Of a stretch of 64,000 bases of DNA, positions 1 to 10,036 are shown piece after piece. Below the pieces are notes generated by a model. The model was not told the origin of the DNA. It was given only the letters and a program-made list of their open reading frames with translations, and ran no database searches. Each line of letters starts with the position of its first letter. Within the stretch, counting starts at the first letter, position 1. The position numbers and the translations under genes are program-made. This DNA comes from Macrothele yani (Eukaryota; Arthropoda; Arachnida; Araneae; Macrothelidae). The stretch spans positions 43,790,905 to 43,854,904 of the forward strand of contig CM077010.1 in assembly GCA_039090855.1 (NCBI GenBank). The letters run 5' to 3'.

Positions 1-730
1 TGACCGAACCTATCGAATAATTCTAAATGATAGATCCATATGCTTGAGTAAAGACCAAAAATCCACAAAACGTTTTGTTGGCACACTAGATCAGTATCCA
101 GGTATAACTAATGTATTATCACGCATTTGCAAGAAGTACGATATTCAGTTTAGCATTAAATCAAGGAACCTTTTTTCCTTTGTTAAAAAAGACCGTGACA
201 GAACAGATGATTTGTATAAATGGGTGTATACAATATTCCCTTGATAGACATATCCAATGGTGAACGTGTTAGTAACTACGTAGGCTCTACAAAACGCAGT
301 ATTGGCCTCCCGAGTGTTTTTTTTTTTTTTTTTTTTTTTATTTTTTTTTAGTTGGAGGTTTAACGACCACCGTGAGCAACTCAATGGGCTATAAGCAGTC
401 GCCCGTCCCTAATTTAGGGTCACTGGTTCCAGGGAAGGGAAAGAGCCAGCGCCGTAAGACAAACACAACATCCATGCCTCACCGGGATTCGAACCCGGAC
501 CCCGTTCGGACGAATGATCAGAGGCCATCGCTTAGACCACTACGCCACCGGGGCGGCCCTCCCGAGTGTAAGAGTATAAATATGACATTCGTAACATCCG
601 CGGCAATACAGCATTCGCCAGATACGTAGTTTGTGGGAATGCTCAACCAGACTGTAATAACATCAAGCTGCACACCCCTGCGTCAATATACTCTTTACAT
701 ATCCCCGAGAGCCTATATATCGAAGCCTAA
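1..730 (+). pseudogene. Penelope-like element, 3' part with GIY-YIG endonuclease region, broken
   Basis: The open frame at 44-244 and the frame after it read like the end of a Penelope-like retroelement. A segment resembling the RT-to-endonuclease linker (PGITNVLSRICKKYDIQF) is followed by a GIY-YIG-like block with VYTI and, after a stop or frameshift near 243, YVGSTKRSI. Past an inserted SINE (318-557) a further frame continues (DIRNIRGNTAFARYVVCGN) to a stop near 730. GIY-YIG endonucleases cut target DNA for Penelope-like elements. The copy is dead: it has a stop or frameshift near 243, another shift after the SINE, and a 240-bp insertion. The upstream reverse transcriptase lies outside the window. 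Assignment rests on motif resemblance. Confidence 0.65.
318..557 (-). mobile_element. SINE-A copy 1 (tRNA-derived)
   Basis: A complete SINE in reverse orientation. The T-rich tract at 318-350 is its 3' A-rich tail and the tRNA-like head lies at about 485-555, with the B box as GGGATTCGAACCC on this strand. The body includes the core CCTAATTTAGGG that marks all SINE-A copies here. A perfect 12-bp target duplication, CCTCCCGAGTGT, sits at 306-317 and 558-569. It interrupts the Penelope-like endonuclease region. Confidence 0.9.
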
Positions 731-2109
731 GGGGGCCGATTTTGTAATAACAATAGCCCAGTTGAACCATCCAGAATATAGAAACGTCGCACTGCAACTA
801 TAAACTTTAACAACATCTATAATTAACTTTTGAACTTTAACATATGCATATACTCTGTATATTATACACCCGGCTTAATATGTTCTCTCTTAGGTCTAAT
901 TCATTTTTGTAACTCAACCATTTTGCAATGGCAACAGTGCGATACACTTGCGCAGAAGCTTCACCCTTCATACGTCACTCCATTCTTATAGTGAAGTACC
1001 AAAGCAGCTATTACTCTCTCCCATCTGTAGGCGGGTGCAATTTTCGCCCCAAAAGTGCTAATGGGTTTTAATTTGTAAATATCTGTCTATTTTAGCATTA
1101 AAATCATCGTGTAAAGACGGTGTGCTTCATTGTATTGAAATGTAAATATCCAGTCGCAAATTCGGGTCCTGAGCCATCTTCAGAAGCTAGCTCTTAGACG
1201 ACTGCGCAACCCGGACTACAGAGAACGAAATGAAATGTAAATATCCAATCGCTTTTAAAACGCAGTGCTTGAAAAGGTCATTTCGTATAAACTAGTCCAA
1301 GCATTTTGAACGAAGACAGCGTAAAGTACAGAAGACCATTGTAAAGAAGGAGGTGGAGTGCAAAGACATTTTGTTTTTATCGTGAAGCAAGATTAGTAGA
1401 AGAAATATATATCTCCAGCGTGTGGCTTTTAGTGAAGGAATTAAATTCAGAAGGAAAATGTCTCCATCCTTTAAACCTGAACATTATCTTGCTTCCCCTT
1501 TATAATATGTTAGAGCAGACACGTAGATCCAGTAGATATTTTCTGTCTCTCTACCTATGCCATACGGAAAACAGCAGATGCCATAAAAATGACATATGAC
1601 TGAAGTTTCTGTTCTGTCCCACGTGGAGTCCAAGCCACAAAATAAAGAACACGAATTACTTTACGTAGTTGAGAGAAACGACACTCCAGAGAAATGTGTA
1701 GTACAGTATCTAAGGAGTTTTATATGAGTAGCTGTGACTTAAATTTTCGCTTCAGTGTCACGGAAGAGAGAGTAAACGAACGTATCAATTCTACAATAAA
1801 TGGAATATAAAAGGGGAAACGTATTGTAAGACACAGTGTGCTTACATACAAGAACAATTAATTTTTGCACTCATTTCCTTGACGTAAGAGAAGGTTAATG
1901 CTCTACTGTATTCCATAAGGAAATGGATCACGTTCCATTAAATCTCTGACAATAAAATAGGGAACCTGACACTGAAAACGCCACACCAGGAAGTACATGT
2001 CGGAGAGCCATGCAAGCTGGTAATTTACAACAACCGTTCCATAAAGACTGAGAGTAAAATCACACAAAATGAAGAAAAATAGGTACAGCAAAGTACATGT
2101 TATTATTTC
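731..2109. other. No recognised gene
   Basis: AT-rich sequence with frequent stops in all frames. A faint tRNA-like stretch (AATTCGGGTCCTGAGCC, about 1160) could be a decayed SINE head but is too weak to call. I see no motif that supports a gene. Confidence 0.5.
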
Positions 2110-3183
2110 TCGAATTATCTTCCCTCGGATGATATGCGACGGTCCCATCGTTCAATCAACTTTTCAAAGCATGTGGCGAAGGCATTTTGCGGAAGCTATT
2201 TTAGCAACCCTTGTGAGTAACGTCAGCATCTGTGTTGAATGTTGCTCCACGGAACTTCTCCTTCATTGCTGGAAACAACCAGAAACCGCACGGGGCGAGA
2301 TCAGGACTGTATGCAGGCTGCGGCATGATTTCAATACTGAATTTCGTAAGAAACCGTTAAACACAAGCAGCCACATGTGGGCGGGCGTTATCATGGTGTA
2401 GGGTCCATTTGCCCACCAGTTCTAGACGCTTAATTGATATGTGTCGTTGCAGACGCTTTAAGGCTGAAATGTAATACTCAGGATTGACAGTCATTTGTGG
2501 AGAAACGCCATGCTGGTAGACAACACCTAGATGATCAAAGAAAATTATCATCATCACCTTCCCAGCTGATTTGGTCTGACGGACTCCTTTCGGAGGAGGC
2601 CAGACTGTGTGTTTCCAGACAATCGTTACGCACTTCGTGAAGGAGTCGAAATACTTGACCCATATTTCATCGGCAGTTATTACTATGTTTAGAAAGTTTG
2701 GATCCTTTGCAATAATATGTTTCCACTCATGACACACCTGAAGTCCGGCTAACAATTGCTCCCTCGTCAAGTAACGAGATACATATCTGAAACACACACG
2801 ATGCTACAGTAATTTGTCGCGTAGAATGCGGAATGCCGACGTTTTTGAAATATTAGTTGTCGGCTCTATCTGTGTCTTCACACGTCATTCTTCGATCTTC
2901 TTGCAGGATTGCCCAAAGAGTGTTAAAAATACGCTTCGTAACAACACTTTCAGGTCGACCAGACTTAGGAGCGAGTTCTGCAGACAAACGCTCATTTTTG
3001 AAATCATGGTGCCATCTAAAAATCGTTGACTCACCCAAATATTTATCTTTGTAAGCTTTTTTCATTAAATCAACTGTTTCTGGAGCCGTTTTACCCAAAC
3101 GATGGCAATATTTTATCGCACACCGCATTTCACTTTTTAACTCTGAATCACTCACCTCCAAAGCTGTATGGCGAAATGCAGAC
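2110..3183 (-). pseudogene. mariner-type transposase pseudogene
   Basis: Two reverse frames (2853-3183 and 2357-2797) plus a further stretch to about 2110 make up a mariner (DD34D) transposase. The N-terminal helix-turn-helix part carries the family pattern around LGKTAPETVDLMKKAY and SGRPESVVTKR. The catalytic half shows ITADEIW (first aspartate), LHHDNARPH (second aspartate) and, after a stop, YSPDLAPCGFWLFP. The third aspartate, expected 34 residues after the second, is replaced by glycine in APCGFWLF. A frameshift separates the HTH half from the catalytic half. I could not find matching terminal inverted repeats, so the element's limits are unknown. Confidence 0.85.
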
Positions 3184-3976
3184 ATACCTTAAACAACTGC
3201 GCAATAAAAAACCCAGAATCGTCTGCCACAGCAAATAACTGTTGCCATAGATACTTCTTTAATTCAGTTAGTCGTCTGCGTTGTTATTTTTCCCCTTCAC
3301 ACTGCTGCCAACACAAAAAAATTTGCTCTCTACTTTTATGGAACGGCCTTTGTATATGTCGACAGTTGGGATGTGTAAATTACCGCAGTTGTCAACCCAA
3401 CACGTGCAGAGATAGAAACGGATCAACGGCTCAACAACTTCTTGCGGGTCAAGGTGATAGGGTCGAAGTGTTCTTGATCCGATTTCAACCACGGTTTTAT
3501 TTCTTTTTTTTTTATTAAAAAAAAATACGTATAGTGAAATTTTGTGCGCGATATATGTGCCAACGGAGTGAAAAATGATTTGCCACAAAAAAAAATTGCA
3601 GTCTCTTTCTCAAAGCATAGAAAATTTCCACCGTATGACGATACTGCGCAGACGCCAGACTCACGGATATCATATCGTTCAACTATAACTCATTTGCCTA
3701 TGTTTTCAGTAATATTGCCCGGAGCAAGATACAGGCAAACGCCTGTCGGCTGCTTCTCTGGTGATTCACTCTCTGACACCCCGCGTCACATTGTAAGACA
3801 TATAGTTACTTTTCACATAGCATCTCTTGAAGTGAGCATTCAGATGTTTTTGTTTGACGTGCTAACGTCATGTTCCATTGCATACCGTGTCGGAATTAAT
3901 GCTTCATTTGTTAATGTGGATGAGTTTAATATTAAGGAGATTGAAAACGGCGTCGAAACCAACAAATACGTGCTTG
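3184..3976. other. No recognised gene
   Basis: Low-complexity and AT-rich sequence. An open frame of 173 codons at 3544-4065 matches no family I know and its last part belongs to the repeat that follows, so I treat it as chance. Confidence 0.4.
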
Positions 3977-4600
3977 TTGAAAACAAGTTAGTAAAATCAT
4001 GCAATGCATTGATTATTATACGCTTTCCAACATATCACAAATCATTACTCAAGTTAAGAGGATAATGGCTGTGGAATAAACCTCGCTCCTGGGCCCTGAC
4101 CTTTTGACCCCATTTCGATGATATTCAACAGAACCGGTTCAGAATACCTTCGGAACAATGATTAATGTTTGTCGCAATCGAAGCATTTTTACGTAAGTTA
4201 TGACGCATAAGGGCAATGGAATGGATCCCGCTCTTATATCCTGACCTTTGACCCCATTTAGCCCATTTTCAATAGGGTTTGTCCCCACGTGGTCACATAA
4301 AACATACTAAAAGTTCATCGAAATCGAACCATAGTTTTAGTCAAGTTATGACGCATAAAGGCAATGGAATGAATCCCGATCCTATGTCCTGACCTTCGAA
4401 CCCATTTCGCCCATTTTCAATAGCGTTCATTTCCCCAGATGGTTCCGTACCACATACTAAGATGTCATTGAAATCGAACCATTTTTACGCATGTTATGAC
4501 GCATAAGAGCAATGGAAAGGATCCCGCTCCTGTGTCCTGACCTTTGACCCTATTTCGGCCATTTTCAATAGCTACCTACCTATATTCGCATTGCGTTCAC
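3977..4600 (+). repeat. Tandem repeat R, about 148-bp unit, about 4 copies
   Basis: The phrase GTTATGACGCATAA recurs near 4197, 4345 and 4493, with a diverged unit near 4050. Each unit also holds TGACCTTTGACCCCATTT and CCATTTTCAATAG. The same repeat appears inverted at 13850-14400, where the flank shared with this copy begins at TGAAAACAAGTTAGTAAAATC-like sequence, so this is an interspersed element with internal tandem units. Confidence 0.8.
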
Positions 4601-4669
4601 GGCGCAAAGTCGACTGTCTCTATATTTATGCAACGCACTTTAACAATCCAAAACATCCTAACCTAACCA

Positions 4670-5893
4670 ACAATTGAAGAGCACGCAAGCAAAACCAAAC
4701 ATGTCACAAAAATGTGAATTATCAAGTAACCATTGGATATGATAAAGGATGATGGTCGGATTCCATTTCTGTATCATAAGCCGACCCAAACCTAACAGCT
4801 TCGACTCATGTTATAGGCGAAAAATGCGCGATTCAAGCAAAAACGAACATGTCTCAACTGCAGACTTAAGCAAAATCAAGCATGTCGAGTGAACCAATCA
4901 GAGCTCAAAATTCGGTCACGTGACGAAGCCGATAAGAGTGACGCAGTGGCATTCACGTTTTCTGACAGTCGACGTGTACTGTTCAAACGCGGTGATTATT
5001 TTCGTGCGTTTGTCACAGTTTTAGAGATATGGAAGAAGTCGGAGATGGTTTAGCAATGGTGAAGGAAAATTCAAAAGAATAAAGGAAAAGAACCAAAATA
5101 GAAAGTGTGAAAGAAAAAGCTAAGCAAGAACGCTATGGTTCACCAGATGGTTCCAAAGTTTTCATGGGTTGCAAACATCAGAACACTCGGTTCTTGTGCT
5201 ATAAAATCCTTCCATGTGATGCATTATTCGTCCATGTAAATATTACCAACAATGTGACTGCCTGGAGGACGACTGTGGTCTACATATTTGATTTTTATTA
5301 ATGTACTTGCTTTTTATTTTTCATAAAAAAACCGTTCTTCTCAGTCAAGCATTTTTTATTCCACCTATTATTTTTGTTAATTTCTAATAAATTGAACAAA
5401 ATAAAGACATACCAACATATGACAGCAACTTTGGTAAATAATGAACAAAAATTATAAAAAATAAATAAATAAAAAAACATCAACTGAAAAGTGAAAATGC
5501 ATCCTTTTCTCCATCAGCGTTTTCTTTCAAACCTTGAGATTTTTGTTAGAGAATAGGTATTCTATTAAAGGCAGGTTAACTATTGGACAGATAGGTAGAT
5601 TAAATTCAGAATATGTTCAAGCAAAATCGAACAAGATCTGATTAAAAACAAACATGTCATTTGAAGCCCGAACAAAAACAAACATGTCAACAACAAAAAG
5701 TTTAATATTTAGATTTAAAAATAATTTTGATCTGAATCACATCCATAGACGTGTTTAGAGCATCAAAACGAAAGTGGCTGATAGTTGAACAGTACGAAAT
5801 TCATTGCGCATAACTCAATGAACGTTTTTTCGGCCTACTGCAAATCTAGATCTGATGTACATGTTTGGTTTTGCTTGCGCGCTCCTCAATTAC
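4670..5893. mobile_element. 1.2-kb inverted-repeat element with repeated subterminal motif (non-autonomous?)
   Basis: The ends form an inverted repeat of about 35 bp (4670-4705 against 5852-5893) sharing GCAAGCAAAACCAAACATGT. Related motifs of the type GCAAAANCNAACATGTC recur inside near 4836, 4870, 5620, 5646 and 5672, clustered within 250 bp of each end. That is the layout expected of subterminal transposase-binding sites. The interior has a short frame starting near 5029 (MEEVGDGLAM...) that breaks after about 18 codons, and an uncharacterised frame at 5107-5301. No transposase motif is visible and I could not define a target duplication. Confidence 0.55.
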
Positions 5894-6017
5894 AAATACT
5901 ACTATGTCCAGCAAAGCAAAGGAAGGAATCAAAAAGAAATAACAAAAACAAATCAAAAATATTTTAATTGTTAAATTAGCCCTAGGCCATTCTGAGTTCT
6001 TGTATTCCAAAATCAGT

Positions 6018-6240
6018 ATGTCAACTCGGTGGTGTAGTAATCTAAGCGATAGCTTCTGATCATTCGTCTGAGATGGATCCGGATTCAAATACCGGTGAAG
6101 CATGGATGAGGTGTTTGTCTTACGGCGCTGGTTCGCTCCCTTCCCTGGAACCAGTGGCCCTAAATTAGGGACGGGCGTCTGCTTATAGCCCATTGAGTTG
6201 CTGACGATGGTCGTTAGAGCTTCAGTCAAAAAGAAAGTAG
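6018..6240 (+). mobile_element. SINE-A copy 2
   Basis: A tRNA-like head at 6018-6100 (GTAGTAATCTAAGCGAT and a B-box-like GGATTCAAATACC), then the family body with CCTAAATTAGGGACGGGCG and the 3' segment GCTTATAGCCCATTGAGTTG. The B box is diverged from the GGTTCGAATCC consensus, so this is an older copy. Confidence 0.85.
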
Positions 6241-6496
6241 TGAGGTTGTAAACAGAACGGAGATTTTTGGTTATGTAGCTGCTATCAAAAATATTCGTTC
6301 AAAGAAAACAGAACAGAGATTTTTGTTGGCAACCGCTATTAGTATCCGTTGAGAACAGCACCTACAGCTAATCTAAGTCAAATACTTACGGAATTTGTGA
6401 ACATCAGCATCATCTTCGTTTTCATAGTAAAGCTACTACGACGTTAAACTCTGAATCATGCCACAAGAACAATCGTTTTGTTACCTATGCCTATTA

Positions 6497-7455
6497 TACA
6501 GGGTGATTCATAAAGAAGTATACAGTTTCAACGCACTATAAAACAAGAACAATGTAAGATATTTCATGTTACCTGTTACAGAATTGTAGGGGAATGTTTA
6601 AAGTTTTTTTAGAGGCAGTCACAGATATTATATGTGTGCACTCTAAGTCACGCGACACACATCGAGCCGGTAATCCATTTCCGCCCAAACGAAAGGAAAT
6701 ATATCTGAATCAAGTGCAGTGATAGTGGCTGTGATACGTTGTTTCAGTTCCGCTAGATCAACAGGAAGGGAAGGGGCGAATACCTTGTCCTTTACGTACC
6801 CCTACAGGAAAAAGTCACAAGGAGTTAAGTCAGGACTTCTGGGTGGTCATTGGGTCAATGGTATGTTGTAGTCCGCGGCTCGTCCAATCCATCGGTGAGG
6901 AAGATGTTCTTCAAGATAATCTTGCAACATCTGCATTTTGTATGGAATCATTTTCAGCTTCTTTCTCAAAATTCTCCAGACAGTGAGCTGTGAAATATGC
7001 ACTACACGACTCACCCTTCGCTTTGATTTTCCCGGGCTTCGTAGAATGGCGGTGTAAACACTATAGACGACTTCTTCCGATACACGCACGGTCGTCTAGG
7101 ACTTTTAAGTTTGCACAAACAGCCCGTAGTTTCAAATTTTTTATGCCAATCGTAGATATGTTTTCTGGTTGGAGGTTCCTTTCCGAATCGTGATTGAAAA
7201 TGCCGTTGCACAGCAGTTACAGATTCCGTTTTACTCAATTCAAGAACACAAAACACATTCTCCACTGCAGACGCTGCCATTTTGACTGAATAGTCACGTG
7301 AAACGCGCGCTATCGCCTAAGTCACTTCCCTCAGTAGCGGGACACAAACTTTATGAATACATCTACCTAACGGTTTGCAGTTGTGGTCCGTGTCTTCAAC
7401 TGTTACTGTTTTACAGCATCTGGAAACTGCATACTTCTTTATGAATCACTCCGTA
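6497..7455 (-). mobile_element. mariner-like element, internally deleted, 33-bp TIRs
   Basis: Terminal inverted repeats of 33 bp with 3 mismatches lie at 6497-6529 (TACAGGGTGATTCATAAAGA...) and 7423-7455. On the reverse strand 7011-7280 encodes an N-terminal HTH domain (SVTAVQRHFQSRFGKEPPTR) and 6847-7089 continues it (LTVWRILRKKLKMIPYKMQM). The text then jumps directly to the far C-terminal part (HRWIGRAADYNIPLTQ, then PPRSPDLTPCDFFL). The segment holding the first two catalytic aspartates is therefore missing, and only the last-aspartate motif and the tail (to about 6640) remain. It would depend on a related transposase. A frameshift also splits the HTH portion. Confidence 0.85.
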
Positions 7456-8902
7456 TTGCTCATACGACTTCAATAATTTCAACGACGAAAGTTAGATATT
7501 ACGTCAATGGTTATTTTACCAGATGATTCATTTTTTATCCTAACGAGTGAACATTTCGTGTCAGAGAATGTCGCAATGAAGGAGTAAGTTCCATCTTAGG
7601 TCACCGTGACAGAACAACGTCCTAGCCATATATACACTAAATAAACAGTGGTCTTACATATCCGTTTATTAGAAATAAAATGAACTCAAGATCTGGGAAG
7701 GTTACGCTCTCCTGAAGGAGCCGTTTTCTACTCTATACGTTGAAGCAGGTTTCAAGATATAACGAGTAAGTGAAATAGAGATCTCGCCGCTTAGCCTGAG
7801 TACGTGTAAATAACTAGGACCTATATCTTCCTATTACGTTTCGTTTTTCTGTTGTTAAAGCGTAATTTTCCAAATACAGCATACGCCCTCCACTGACAAA
7901 TTCGTGGAATATTTAGAAATCAAAGTGCCGTAAAATTGTTTTTGTTTGAAAGCAGCGTATTATCCGCAGAACCTACATTAGTCACTCTCTTAACAGATTA
8001 TCCGGAGATTATACAACGAAAATTATGAACATCACGCATCTCCTTTGTGCACAGGAAAGTACGAAACGTGTGACTTTTATTCTTCATAACGCAACGAGAT
8101 GATAAACACAACGCAACGATTTCGCAGAAGTAATTTAGCTACAATAATTGCTTTTCAAACCTTCCAATCATACAAGGTTGTCAGTTTGTCTCTATGCATT
8201 TTTGAATTTCAACTTCGATGAATAATTTCGTTTCTTAAATGTACTTAGAAAACCGATAAATGCTCAAAGAATTTAAATGAAGAACGACCAGCAGCGCTGT
8301 TAAATAAAAGTCTGTTGATTAAATAATGGAGGTGGAATTCCCATTGTTAAAAATATTTCCCTTGAGATTAATTTACGTAGTTTCTTCAGAATCTTTGGAG
8401 AAGATGATTTTTTCTCCTAGGACGAAGAAGGTTTTCTTTTACCTCTGGAAAACATTCGATATAATCGATACGTTTCTCTTTCACTTCAGATTAAAGTAAT
8501 AAGAAGTTATGAGCCTCACTGACATTAATTAAATTTTAAAGTATTAGCAAAGTAATGGATTTATTACTTGGTTTTATAAAAGAACTTCAATTTTCTTTTC
8601 TCTGTAAGGCGAACTTAAATTACATATTTAAAAAAAACATTCTATTTCTTTTGCTTTGTGTCGTTACTCTCGTTTTGTGTTTAGAGTTTCCATATTCACA
8701 AGATATTTTTACAGAAAACTAATTACTACATAAGCTGCGATAAAAAAAGTGAATATGTGTAGTAAGGAAATAAATAATTTTAGTCACTACGGTATTCTTC
8801 CAGATTATTTCTTCTTTTACTATTATGTCTTAATTGAAAAGTGTTTAGAAAAACGTTTCAGTTAAGGCAACTTTACCCTGTCGCTTGAAATCAGTATATA
8901 TA
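7456..8902. other. No recognised gene
   Basis: AT-rich, no long open frame, no clear repeat or inverted-repeat termini found. Confidence 0.5.
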
Positions 8903-9000
8903 CTATATTGTCAAAAGTATTCGGACACTACCAAATATTTGCATAAGTGCAAAGAACAAATGAGCAGGAAGTTGCGCTGTGAGTGGGGAGGTACGTCATA

Positions 9001-9905
9001 CACTGAGTGGCCACTTATTATGATCACCTGACAGTTTTAAAAGTAAATGAGCTATGGCTGCACGCTGTTGCCGCCAGAGGGCGACGCTAGTATAAAAAGG
9101 GAAAGCTTAGTGCTTGCGACAGTAGTAGAAGTGATTTTTGGGTGACGAGATGGGTAAAAAATGCAATTTGACGGAATTTCAACGTGGGATGATTGTAGGA
9201 GTTCGGAGCCATGGAGTGATTATCACCGAAACCGCCGCATTCGTGAAATGTTCCAGAGCAGCTGTTGTTAAAGTGTTTAAAGACTGAACTGTCAGCCAAA
9301 GAACTGGGTCTCTACTTGCAACGTGTGGTTGTCATCGACTAGTGACTGCTCGGGCGGAACGGAGAGTGTACAGACTGGTAACAGACAACAGAAGGGCAAC
9401 AGTGCAGCAAATTACAGACCATCTTAATCAAGGATCCCCTCAAATGATTTCTGCACGCACTGTTCGCCGTACACTACGTACACTACATCGGATGGGATAT
9501 GGCAGCCGAAGGCCTGTTCGAACACCTTTGCTGTCTGCAGTTAACAAGAGTAAACGCCTCCAGTTCACACAGGAACACAAGGATTGGACAGTCGATAATT
9601 GGAAACAAATTATGGGGTCCGATAAAAAGCGTTTTCAGTTGCACCATGTCGTTGGCAGAGTGAAAATTTGGCGGAAATTGCACGAAAGCATGGACTCCAA
9701 ATGCATTGCCACAACCCTTCAAGCTGGTTGAGGCAACGTTATGGTTTGGGGAATGTTTTCCTGGCATGCTTTGGGCCCTTTAATTCGTGTTAATTCGTGT
9801 TGATCAACGTCTGACTGGCACATCATATCTAAACATCGTTGAGGACCAAGTGCATCCTGTCATGTGGATGCTTTATCCCAATGGCGGTGGCTACTTTCAA
9901 CAAGA
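9001..9905 (+). mobile_element. Tc1-like element Tc1-A, 3'-truncated
   Basis: A left terminus CACTGAGTGGCCACTTATTA begins at 9001, directly after a TA. The transposase starts near 9150 (MGKKCNLTEFQRGMIVGVRS) and has a stop near 9286. The downstream frame 9342-9731 covers the second HTH domain and DNA-binding linker and reaches IMGSDKKRFQLHH, the first catalytic aspartate with the usual DE changed to DK. After a stop near 9730 it continues as GNVMVWGMFSW and LIRVN, and ends at YFQQE near 9910, where the second catalytic motif (QQDN) should be. The C-terminal third and right terminus are missing. It lies inside Tc1-B. Confidence 0.8.
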
Positions 9906-10036
9906 AATAAACATACTAAATCGACTATAAGGGATGTCGTGAAGAGATATAAGCAGGACAATGCAACTACAGCAAATAACACGTTCAGAAAGGCCGCACA
10001 AACTAATGGAACATAACAGAAGGGTCATGGTAAGAA

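Noticed and set aside
3544..4065. 173-codon open frame as a gene
   Set aside because: No recognisable domain and its end lies in repeat R.
4648..4665. Telomere-type CCTAA repeat
   Set aside because: Only about two units (CCTAACCTAACC); expected by chance.
9897..9915. Intact second catalytic motif for Tc1-A (QQE)
   Set aside because: Sequence after QQ does not follow the family; it is the junction back to Tc1-B.
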